42,353 bases of DNA, taken from NCBI GenBank assembly GCA_903926385.1, contig CAIYIS010000072.1, forward strand, positions 1-42,353, read 5' to 3'. The stretch comes from an uncultured Bacteroidota bacterium (GTDB lineage: Bacteria > Bacteroidota > Bacteroidia > 2-12-FULL-35-15). The notes under the pieces are model-generated. The model worked only from the letters and a program-made list of their open reading frames with translations. It was not told the origin of the DNA and ran no database searches. Both the position numbers and the translations under genes were made by a program. Shown piece after piece: positions 7,259 to 14,104 of this stretch (position 1 is the stretch's first letter; each line of letters starts with the position of its first letter).

Positions 7259-7933
7259 ATGAAAAACGAAAATTTAACTAAAGAAAGTTCAATTGAAATA
7301 AACAAACGATATACCGACTTAGCTTCATCAGATTGTTGCCTTTCGTGCGGTGGGGCTGTTAATTATGCCGAAGCAAAACCATATGAGGTTTGTGTTGACT
7401 TAGGTAGTGGTAGAGGCACAGACGCTTTGCGTCTTGCCGAGTCAGTTGGCATCAATGGTCATGTGTATGGTATCGACATGTCCGATGGCATGATTGACAA
7501 AGCGATTAAAACAGCTGAGCGAATGGAAGTCAAAAATGTGAGTTTTATAAAAAGCGAATTAGAACACATCGATTTGAAAAGTAACATAGCCGACCTTATC
7601 ATTTCCAACTGTACCATTAACCATTCTTCCAACAAACAAGCGGTTTGGAATGAAGTCTATCGAATTTTAAATGAAGGAGGAAGATTTGTTGTCAGCGATA
7701 TTTATTCATTATCACCCATCCCCGATGAATACAAAAACGACCCTGTTGCTATTGCCGAATGCTGGGCAGGTTCTGTTACAAGAGAAGAATATTTGAATCA
7801 GCTCGAAAAAGCTGGTTTTTCATCAGTAAACATTATTGAGGAATCTTCACCCTACTCAAAAGGGAAGGTGATGGTTTCGAGCTGGACAATTGCGGCTGTT
7901 AAAAAATCACAGAGCTGTGGTTGTTGCGGATAA
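7259..7933 (+). CDS. ArsM-like SAM methyltransferase with Cys-rich tail
   Basis: This is a 224-residue Rossmann methyltransferase. Motif I is VDLGSGRGTDAL (46-57), the acidic SAM-ribose contact is GIDMSDGM (71-78), and SDIYS is at 146-150. Two cysteines sit where arsenite methyltransferases (ArsM) have their As(III) ligands: SNCTINHSS (Cys118) and AECWAGSVTREEYL (Cys168). A further set (DCCLSC, Cys26, 27, 30; Cys45) precedes motif I, and the protein ends in CGCCG. It is shorter than typical ArsM proteins (over 260 residues) and lacks their C-terminal extension. As(III) S-adenosylmethionine methylation is therefore likely but not certain. It lies in the trx-osmC operon, just before the small Cys peptide, and could also modify that peptide. 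Confidence 0.7.
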   Translation: MKNENLTKESSIEINKRYTDLASSDCCLSCGGAVNYAEAKPYEVCVDLGSGRGTDALRLAESVGINGHVYGIDMSDGMIDKAIKTAERMEVKNVSFIKSELEHIDLKSNIADLIISNCTINHSSNKQAVWNEVYRILNEGGRFVVSDIYSLSPIPDEYKNDPVAIAECWAGSVTREEYLNQLEKAGFSSVNIIEESSPYSKGKVMVSSWTIAAVKKSQSCGCCG

Positions 7934-7986
7934 TGCGAGTAAAGAGTACCAATAAATAATTATTAATTTTTTAAACAAGCTTTCTT

Positions 7987-8085
7987 ATGAAAAGTTTAAT
8001 CAAAAAAAAAGAAGTTGAGTCTACTGCCAAAGTTGCTCAATGCTGTGCCAAAATTTCTAAAACCGTTGCAGGTTGCCACGATTAA
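7987..8085 (+). CDS. Candidate RiPP precursor peptide (32 aa)
   Basis: This short open frame encodes 32 residues: a Lys/Glu-rich leader-like half starting MKSLIKKKEVE, then a core-like half CCAKISKTVAGCHD with three cysteines. It fits the pattern of a ribosomally made, post-translationally modified peptide: tiny, charged N-terminus, residue-biased C-terminus, 53 bp after a methyltransferase gene and 72 bp before a radical SAM/SPASM maturase. A strong terminator hairpin follows at once, a common way to make much more precursor than enzyme. The vicinal Cys-Cys plus a third Cys could take thioether bonds or bind a thiophilic metal(loid). I do not recognise the family. A chance open frame cannot be excluded, but the context argues against it. 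Confidence 0.7.
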   Translation: MKSLIKKKEVESTAKVAQCCAKISKTVAGCHD

Positions 8086-8103
8086 GAAACTATGCTCATT
8101 CAA

Positions 8104-8133
8104 AAGAGTGCTGATAAATCAGCACTCTTTTTT
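8104..8133 (+). terminator. Intrinsic terminator/attenuator between peptide and maturase genes
   Basis: The stem AAGAGTGCTGA / TCAGCACTCTT (11 bp, perfect) has a TAAA loop and is followed by a run of T. It lies 18 bp after the peptide stop and 24 bp before the maturase start. Partial read-through would set a high peptide-to-enzyme ratio. Confidence 0.85.
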
Positions 8134-8157
8134 AAGTAACATTTTAATTCCTCAAAA

Positions 8158-9495
8158 ATGCATTATTCCAAACATAATATTTTTTCGAAAATAAAAGATT
8201 CTGAAAATTACTTTATCGTAAACCTGCTTACAGGCAATGCTGATATTGTAAGCCCTGATTTCGCCCAACTGATTAATCAGGTACGAAACAACAATGAAAT
8301 TGAAGATGTCAATTTCAAAAACGAACTCATTGATAAAGGCTATTTAGCAGATAAAACAGCAGAAGACAAACTTTACCGAAGTAAATACCTCGATTTTATC
8401 GATACGCGTGATGAAGATGAAATTCAGCTTTTTTTCGTTCCTAATTACACTTGCAACTTTGCCTGTTCTTACTGTTATCAAGATCAATATGCTCCTGCAA
8501 CAGGAGTGTTAACCACAGAAATTATTGATGCCTTCTTTGTCTATATTCAAAAAGAATTTGCGGGCAAACATAAATATATAACCATATTTGGTGGTGAACC
8601 TTTATTGAATACCCCCAAACAAAAAGAGCTAATCAAGTATTTTATTAATCAAGCAAATAATTCAGAAATCGACATCTGTTTTGTTACCAATGGATATACA
8701 CTCATCGACTATATCGACATTTTAAAGCAAGGTCGTATTCGTGAAATTCAAATTACCCTTGACGGTACTTCCGAATTTCATAATACCCGCAGATTCTTAA
8801 AAGGTGGTGGACCTACTTTCGAAAAAATTGTTCAAGGCATTGACGCATGTATTGCCAACCAACTTACTGTAAATTTAAGAATGGTGATTGACAAAGAGAA
8901 CATCACCAATCTTCCTGATCTTGCCCAATTAGCTATCGATAAAGGATGGACATCAAGCTTGTTCTTCAAAACACAAATTGGCCGTAACTACGAATTACAT
9001 CACTGTCAATCGGCAGGTGGCAAGCTTTTTAGTCGTGTATCATTGTACGAAAATCTATATACCCTTATTCAACAATATCCTCATATCCTCAAATTTTATA
9101 AACCCGCTTATTCAGTCTCCAAATTTCTTTCCGAAAATGGAGAGTTGCCTAGTCCATTGTTCGACTCTTGCCCCGCTTGTAAAACCGAATGGGCTTTCGA
9201 TTACACCGGAACAATCTACCCTTGCACAGCCACAGTTGGTAAAGCCAATGAAGCTCTGGGAACTTTCTATCCCGAAATAAAAATGGAAACGAAATTAGCC
9301 GAAGAATGGGAGAGAAGAGATGTGGTTTCAATTCCTCAATGTAAAAACTGCAATCTTCAATTAGCTTGTGGAGGCGGATGCGGTTCGGTTGCTAAAAATA
9401 ATAACGGCTCCGTTTGCTCCCCTGATTGCCGACCTGTCTCTGAATTACTGGAAATTGGCTTCGCTGCTTATTTTGGTTCCGAAGTCGCTAATTAG
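8158..9495 (+). CDS. Radical SAM/SPASM peptide maturase
   Basis: The 445-residue enzyme has three parts. Residues 1-82 resemble the precursor-recognition (RRE-like) N-terminus of peptide maturases (NYFIVNLLTG...LIDKGYL). The radical SAM core has CNFACSYC (Cys99, 103, 106) for the 4Fe-4S cluster and FGGEPLL (144-150) for SAM binding. The C-terminal SPASM domain carries Cys338, 341, 356, 395, 398, 404, 408, 420 and 424, including CKNCNLQLACGGGC, enough for two auxiliary clusters. Such enzymes cross-link or otherwise modify short peptides, often making Cys thioethers. The obvious substrate is the 32-residue peptide encoded just upstream. The following thioredoxin-reductase fusion may supply reducing power. 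The exact chemistry is unknown. Confidence 0.88.
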   Translation: MHYSKHNIFSKIKDSENYFIVNLLTGNADIVSPDFAQLINQVRNNNEIEDVNFKNELIDKGYLADKTAEDKLYRSKYLDFIDTRDEDEIQLFFVPNYTCNFACSYCYQDQYAPATGVLTTEIIDAFFVYIQKEFAGKHKYITIFGGEPLLNTPKQKELIKYFINQANNSEIDICFVTNGYTLIDYIDILKQGRIREIQITLDGTSEFHNTRRFLKGGGPTFEKIVQGIDACIANQLTVNLRMVIDKENITNLPDLAQLAIDKGWTSSLFFKTQIGRNYELHHCQSAGGKLFSRVSLYENLYTLIQQYPHILKFYKPAYSVSKFLSENGELPSPLFDSCPACKTEWAFDYTGTIYPCTATVGKANEALGTFYPEIKMETKLAEEWERRDVVSIPQCKNCNLQLACGGGCGSVAKNNNGSVCSPDCRPVSELLEIGFAAYFGSEVAN

Positions 9496-9553
9496 TAAAC
9501 CTTGTTCAAATAATAGTACAATACATTAGTAAATAACTTTTAATATTAAAATT

Positions 9554-10822
9554 ATGAAAACCATATCTACAGCCGAATTCGAAAAAGTAGTTCTCAACGG
9601 TGGCAAAGTTGTTGTCGATTTCTATTCCACTGAATGTGCTCCTTGTGAAGCACTCGCTCCTAAATTTGACAGTTGTGCCGAATTTTATGGAAACGATATC
9701 TCGTTTGTAAAAATATTTCGTCAGGAAAATCGTGAACTGGCAACTCAACTCGATGTTAAAAGTTCTCCAACCGTTTTATTTTTCGACAACGGAAAGCAAG
9801 TTGGCCCTTCTCTTACAGGAGGCATCAAACGTTCTGAACTAACATCAAATCTCGACTCCTTAATCTCTCCACAACAAGTAGCTCTGATAAAATCTAAAAT
9901 CAAAAAAACAGAATTTTATTACGATACAGTTATTCTTGGAGGTGGTCCTGCCGGTTTGGCTGCCGCCATCTATCTCGGACAAGCTAAGGTTAACACCGTA
10001 TTAATCGACCGTGCTTTGCCCGGTGGTCAGGTCTCCACCACTCATCAGGTTTCTAATTATCCCGGATTTGTTGAGCCCGTTAATGGCTACATGCTTTCTC
10101 ATTACATGTCCGAACAAGCCAAAAAAGCAGGTGTTCAATACAAATCTGCAGTCGATATCACCTCAGTTAACCTGGAAAATAAGTCCATAATTATTGACGA
10201 AATCGAAACAATCCACTTCAAATACTTAATCTTGGCTACTGGTGCTTCTCCTCGTCCCTTAAACATACCGGGCGAAAAAGAATTTAAAGGTCATGGCATT
10301 TCTTATTGCGCCACTTGCGATGCAAAGTACTTTCAGGACAAAGAAGTCATCATAATTGGCGGGGGAAATTCTGCTATCGAAGAAGCCGACTTTATTTCTA
10401 AATTCGCTTCAAAAATCACTATTGTTCATCAATTCGATAAACTACAAGCCAACAAGGAAGCACAGGAAAAAGCTTTTGCAAACCCCAAAATCAATTTCCT
10501 CTTCCATACCGAACCTCTCGCATTTATTCAAGAAGGTGATAAGATGATTGTAAATATTGAAAACATTATTTCCAAAACTACAACCACCATTTCTGCTGAC
10601 GGTATTTTTGTTTTTGTCGGAATGCAACCTAACCTTGATATGTTCACTAATCAATTTGCACAGGACGATTGGGGATACCTCAAAGTTTCTGACGAAATGG
10701 AAACTTCCTTACCGGATATTTATTCTGTTGGCGATATTAACAGCAAAAAATTTCGTCAAATAACAACCGCTGTTGCCGATGGCACCATTGCAGCTATTGC
10801 CATTTCCAGAAAATTAAACTAA
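9554..10822 (+). CDS. Thioredoxin-thioredoxin reductase fusion
   Basis: This 422-residue protein joins an N-terminal thioredoxin domain (1-105) to a thioredoxin reductase (about 122-422). The thioredoxin active site is ECAPC (Cys28, Cys31), with Glu where Trp is usual. The reductase has the FAD motif GGGPAGLAAA (129-138), redox pair CATC (252-255), NADPH motif GGGNSA (269-274) and the C-terminal FAD motif YSVGDI. In known mycobacterial fusions thioredoxin is at the C-terminus; here it is at the N-terminus. The fused domain may be a dedicated electron outlet to a partner such as the rSAM product, the OsmC proteins or the methyltransferase. It is 58 bp after the maturase gene, same strand. Confidence 0.9.
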   Translation: MKTISTAEFEKVVLNGGKVVVDFYSTECAPCEALAPKFDSCAEFYGNDISFVKIFRQENRELATQLDVKSSPTVLFFDNGKQVGPSLTGGIKRSELTSNLDSLISPQQVALIKSKIKKTEFYYDTVILGGGPAGLAAAIYLGQAKVNTVLIDRALPGGQVSTTHQVSNYPGFVEPVNGYMLSHYMSEQAKKAGVQYKSAVDITSVNLENKSIIIDEIETIHFKYLILATGASPRPLNIPGEKEFKGHGISYCATCDAKYFQDKEVIIIGGGNSAIEEADFISKFASKITIVHQFDKLQANKEAQEKAFANPKINFLFHTEPLAFIQEGDKMIVNIENIISKTTTTISADGIFVFVGMQPNLDMFTNQFAQDDWGYLKVSDEMETSLPDIYSVGDINSKKFRQITTAVADGTIAAIAISRKLN

Positions 10823-10852
10823 ATCGATACTACACCTTATTATAACTAGAAA

Positions 10853-11479
10853 ATGAAAAGGCGGAACGAACTTACCTTAGAACAACGAATGAATAGAGTT
10901 CGCAAAATTCGGGAAAAACAAATATTAGAAGAACAAAAAGAAATTTCGCAAAACCACGGCTCTTTTATTTACAAACTTGCTATCATTAGCAGTATTATTA
11001 CCTGATCTCTTTCACTTTTTGTTGGCATCGACTGGCTATTGCCCAATCGTACTGCATCAAACAAAATAACAGTTGGCTACACAAGCAAAACAAAACCTGC
11101 ATCCGATTTCCGAAGCAAGGAAGAGCAAACTTTAGTCATCACTCTTGCTAATCTCTCAGAAAAGGTTGGATTAAAAGTAAAAGCAGAGCAACTCCTCCCT
11201 CAGGCAAACGATAGTGTGCTTGTTTCAAAATCACTTATTCTTAACGAAACAAAAATCATCAAGGATATAACAAACAAAGAAACCTACTCAGCCAACACCA
11301 TTACTTACTACCTCTTATCCGTTTTCATTGCCCTTTCTATACTTGCATTACTTTTCTTTATTTACAGAAACATGCCAGTCAAAGCATTTTATTATATAAT
11401 TTTTGGTGTAAACTTCCTATCATTAATTGGTCTGGTTATCGCAACCTATATCTTTAGCCGTGGCCCTATGATTTACTGA
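10853..11479 (+). pseudogene. Membrane protein gene interrupted by an in-frame TGA
   Basis: An ATG at 10853 opens a frame with a basic coiled-coil-like N-terminus (MKRRNELTLEQRMNRVRK) and the start of a membrane segment. At 11003-11005 a TGA stops it after 50 codons. The same frame continues without further stops to a TGA at 11477. The continuation completes the membrane helix (SLSLFVGIDWLLPN), then gives an extra-membrane domain and two more helices. A single G-to-A change of a Trp codon would explain the break. Full length would be 208 codons. It follows the thioredoxin-reductase fusion by 30 bp. It is either a recent nonsense mutation, a sequence error, or two separate products. Selenocysteine is unlikely. 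Confidence 0.7.
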
Positions 11480-11525
11480 TGCTATGCATCAATCAAAGTA
11501 ATCTATTCTGATATAAAAATAAAAA

Positions 11526-11545
11526 GCCTCATATTACTATGAGGC
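11526..11545. terminator. Bidirectional terminator between convergent genes
   Basis: The perfect 8-bp stem GCCTCATA/TATGAGGC has a TTAC loop. The A-run on its left (about 11515-11525) gives a T-run for transcripts arriving from the minus-strand Cys-rich gene, where it is the stronger terminator. On the plus strand only CTTTC follows. Confidence 0.75.
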
Positions 11546-11605
11546 CTTTCATACTACAAACACAATTCATCCAATCAAAACAAAAATTGGAAACAACACC
11601 TTGAA

Positions 11606-11866
11606 CTATTTTCCAGGCGTACCTTTGTTTGCTTTCTTTTCGCCATTCATTTGGCAGTTTTTTTCACACTTCGCATCATGTTTGTCACATTTCATGTCCG
11701 AAGTACATTTTTTCTCACCGTTATTTTTCATGCAATTTTCCTTAGTAGCACATGCTTTCATGTCGCCCTTATTATCGCATTTTTTTTGACATTTACTTCC
11801 ATCTTGTGCAATTGAGCTCATAGCTACAAACAAAACGGTTACTGTTGTTAAAATTAATTTTTTCAT
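11606..11866 (-). CDS. Small secreted protein with eight cysteines
   Basis: The 86-residue protein has a clear signal peptide (MKKLILTTVTVLFVAMSSIAQ). The mature part of about 65 residues is rich in Lys, Asp, Asn and Met, with eight cysteines in loose KCQKKC, CATKENC and CDKHDAKC patterns. There is no recognisable fold. It may bind thiophilic metals or metalloids outside the cytoplasm, or act as a small redox buffer. It is transcribed away from a two-component system whose sensor is also Cys-rich, with four phased repeats in between, so it is a likely target of that system. A TACCTTTG promoter box lies 26 bp upstream of the start. Function unknown. Confidence 0.75.
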   Translation of the reverse strand: MKKLILTTVTVLFVAMSSIAQDGSKCQKKCDNKGDMKACATKENCMKNNGEKKCTSDMKCDKHDAKCEKNCQMNGEKKANKGTPGK

Positions 11867-11892
11867 TGTATTATTTTTTAAAATTTATACTA

Positions 11893-11900
11893 CAAAGGTA
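11893..11900 (-). promoter_or_regulatory. -7 box of the Cys-rich protein gene
   Basis: TACCTTTG on the minus strand matches the Bacteroidota -7 consensus TAnnTTTG. It lies 26 bp upstream of the start at 11866. The 11-bp-phased repeats begin about 22 bp further upstream, a normal activator position. Confidence 0.6.
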
Positions 11901-11922
11901 AATTCAAAATCCATGCAATGTT

Positions 11923-11966
11923 GTTATTGACTAGTTATTGAGATGTTAACGACTTGTTAATGTCTC
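11923..11966. promoter_or_regulatory. Four 11-bp-phased direct repeats, candidate OmpR-type regulator box
   Basis: GTTA-type units start at 11923, 11934, 11945 and 11956, exactly 11 bp apart: GTTATTGACTA, GTTATTGAGAT, GTTAACGACTT and GTTAATGTCTC. Spacing of 11 bp is the signature of OmpR/PhoB-type response regulators, and one is encoded in this cluster (13263-13970). The array lies between the divergent Cys-rich gene and histidine kinase gene and could control both. Confidence 0.75.
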
Positions 11967-11987
11967 GCTCAAATCTCGAAATTTAAC

Positions 11988-11995
11988 TACTTTTG
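11988..11995 (+). promoter_or_regulatory. -7 box of the histidine kinase operon
   Basis: TACTTTTG matches TAnnTTTG and ends 12 bp before the kinase ATG at 12008. This leaves a very short leader. Confidence 0.5.
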
Positions 11996-12007
11996 AATCC
12001 GTAACAA

Positions 12008-13276
12008 ATGAAAATTAACAAGTCATACATAACAATAATCATTTCTTCCATAGCACTTGTATTAGTACTAATCATTCATTTCAATTGGATTGTACAGTCA
12101 GCAAAAGTCAAAGAAGAGTTGTTTAATGAAAAAGCAAACATGGTGCTTTCGCTTACCACTCAAGCCCTTTGCTCTGACAAACAAACTTGCACCAGCATGG
12201 GCACTTGTTGTTTGATGCACAGTTCTTCCGAATGCAAATTAAAATTAAGCGAATTAGAAATTCATAAAATTGATTCCCTACTCACTCATTTTATGAATCT
12301 CTACAATTTTCACATTCCCTACTCATTCGAAGTTATCAAGCCTAACTCAGAGGCCGCTCTCATAAAAAACTATCAACCGTCCAACAATGTTTTCAAAAAA
12401 CGATTGGAAGAAATGGCCAACAACAATGGATTGGAATTAAAACTCATTTTCCCGGACAAAAAACAATTCATCCTTGCAGAGATGGGAATCTTGTTTATTT
12501 CCTCGGTCATCCTTATTCTTATTGTTCTTTTTATGTTTTGGAGAACCATTGCTTCTTTAATAAAAGAAAAGAAAATAGCAGAGAACACCACCGATTTCTT
12601 AAACAACATTACTCACGAGTTTAAGACACCTCTCACTAATATTGCTCTTGCAGGGCGTATGATGGTCAAAGATTCCAATATCAATTCTGAAAATAAAATC
12701 AAACATTATACTGCTGTTATATTAGAAGAAAACGAAAAATTGAGAATTCAAGTGGAGCAAGTACTAAGTATATCCGCTCTCGAAAGAGGCGAAAACAATA
12801 GTGTAAAATCAAATATCGATTTTCATCAAACAATTATATTAGCCGCGAAGTCCATCAATATTCAAATTGAAAACAAGAATGGCTCCCTTAATTTAAACCT
12901 GAATGCTAGTCAATACCATGTTTTTGGAAACGCCAGTCAACTTAGCAATGCGCTCAGCAATTTAATCGACAATGCCGTAAAATATTCAAACGAAAAACCT
13001 GACATAACAATCTCCACATCCTCTTCTGAACATCACTTGGTAGTCACCATATCCGATAAAGGAATTGGAATTGAAAAGCAGTACCTCGAAAATATTTTTG
13101 GCAAGTATTTTCGAGTTCCCACTGGAAATCTGCATGATGTGAAAGGTTTTGGACTTGGTCTTACTTACGTCAAAAATATTATTGAAATTCACCAAGGAAC
13201 AATTCACGTCATCAGTGAAATTGGCAAAGGAACTTCTTTTAAAATCACTTTACCGCTCTTTCATGGTCAATCATAA
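12008..13276 (+). CDS. Sensor histidine kinase with Cys-rich periplasmic sensor
   Basis: The 422-residue membrane kinase has transmembrane segments at about 8-28 and 157-178, bracketing a ~128-residue periplasmic domain. Early in that domain are five cysteines in a short stretch (Cys55, 61, 67, 68, 76; LCSDKQTC and MGTCCLMH). The dimerisation helix has the phospho-acceptor in NITHEFKTPLTN (His203). The ATPase domain shows LSNLIDNAVKYS (N box), DKGIGIE (G1) and GFGLGL (G2). The cysteines suggest sensing of redox state or of thiophilic metal(loid)s. The regulator gene overlaps its end by 14 bp. The divergent neighbour encodes a secreted Cys-rich protein, probably its output. Confidence 0.9.
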   Translation: MKINKSYITIIISSIALVLVLIIHFNWIVQSAKVKEELFNEKANMVLSLTTQALCSDKQTCTSMGTCCLMHSSSECKLKLSELEIHKIDSLLTHFMNLYNFHIPYSFEVIKPNSEAALIKNYQPSNNVFKKRLEEMANNNGLELKLIFPDKKQFILAEMGILFISSVILILIVLFMFWRTIASLIKEKKIAENTTDFLNNITHEFKTPLTNIALAGRMMVKDSNINSENKIKHYTAVILEENEKLRIQVEQVLSISALERGENNSVKSNIDFHQTIILAAKSINIQIENKNGSLNLNLNASQYHVFGNASQLSNALSNLIDNAVKYSNEKPDITISTSSSEHHLVVTISDKGIGIEKQYLENIFGKYFRVPTGNLHDVKGFGLGLTYVKNIIEIHQGTIHVISEIGKGTSFKITLPLFHGQS

Positions 13277-13970
13277 ATTCTCTATTTTACTTGCCGAAGA
13301 CGATCTTAATTTAGGAATGCTTCTTCTCGAATATTTAGAATCAGAAGGTTTCCTTGTTAAGCTTTGCAAAGACGGTGAAATCGCCTTGAAATCCTTCCAC
13401 CAAAATCATTTTGACTTATGCCTTCTCGATGTCATGATGCCCAAAAAAGATGGGTTCAGCTTAGCAAAAGAAATAAGAACTTTAAATAATAACATCCCGA
13501 TAATTTTTATCACGGCCAAATCTTTAAAGGAAGATAAATTCCAAGGATACACGCTCGGTGCCGATGATTACATCACCAAACCCTTCGATGAACAAGAACT
13601 TCTTTGGAAAATTAAAGCCATCACGCGAAGAGTTTCTCTCGAAAACAATTCATCCCAAAATTCTATTTTTTCGATTGGTATCTTTCTTTTCGATTTCAAA
13701 AACCAATCCCTCACTGCCAATGGAAAAACCAAACGAATTACTCAAAAAGAAAGCGAAATCATTCATTATTTTTTTAAAAATCAAAACCGACTCATCAAGC
13801 GTGAAGAAATGCTGAAGGATTTATGGGGAGAAAACGATTATTTTTTGGGGCGTAGCCTCGATGTGTTTATTTCTAAAATCAGAAAACTCTTTAAAGATGA
13901 CCCTTCCATTAACATCGAAAACATTTTCAGTGTAGGTTTTATTTTCAATACGCAGTCTAAAAAAGATTAG
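13263..13970 (+). CDS. OmpR-family response regulator
   Basis: This 235-residue regulator starts at the ATG at 13263, overlapping the kinase gene by 14 bp; the longer upstream frame lacks homology. The receiver domain (7-120) has the acidic pocket AEDD (11-14), phospho-acceptor Asp56 (LLDVMMP) and Lys106 (ITKPF). The C-terminal winged helix (about 138-235) includes KRITQKESEIIHYF and RSLDVFISKIRKLF, typical of OmpR/PhoB proteins. It forms a pair with the Cys-rich sensor kinase. The 11-bp-phased direct repeats at 11923-11966 are its probable DNA target. Confidence 0.92.
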   Translation: MVNHKFSILLAEDDLNLGMLLLEYLESEGFLVKLCKDGEIALKSFHQNHFDLCLLDVMMPKKDGFSLAKEIRTLNNNIPIIFITAKSLKEDKFQGYTLGADDYITKPFDEQELLWKIKAITRRVSLENNSSQNSIFSIGIFLFDFKNQSLTANGKTKRITQKESEIIHYFFKNQNRLIKREEMLKDLWGENDYFLGRSLDVFISKIRKLFKDDPSINIENIFSVGFIFNTQSKKD

Positions 13971-14104
13971 AATCAAAATATTTCGGAGTCTGATTTTTAA
14001 TCTTCCGGCTTCTTCTCTGCTTTACCTATCAAAACTTTAGATTTACATTATCTTCTTTTTTGTTCAAAATAGTTGCTTTCTAATAATGCACTTGAGTTAT
14101 TATC

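Noticed and set aside
11003-11005. Selenocysteine or recoded TGA
   Set aside because: No selenocysteine genes or hairpin typical of a SECIS seen; the residue lies in a plain membrane helix; TGA ends other genes here.
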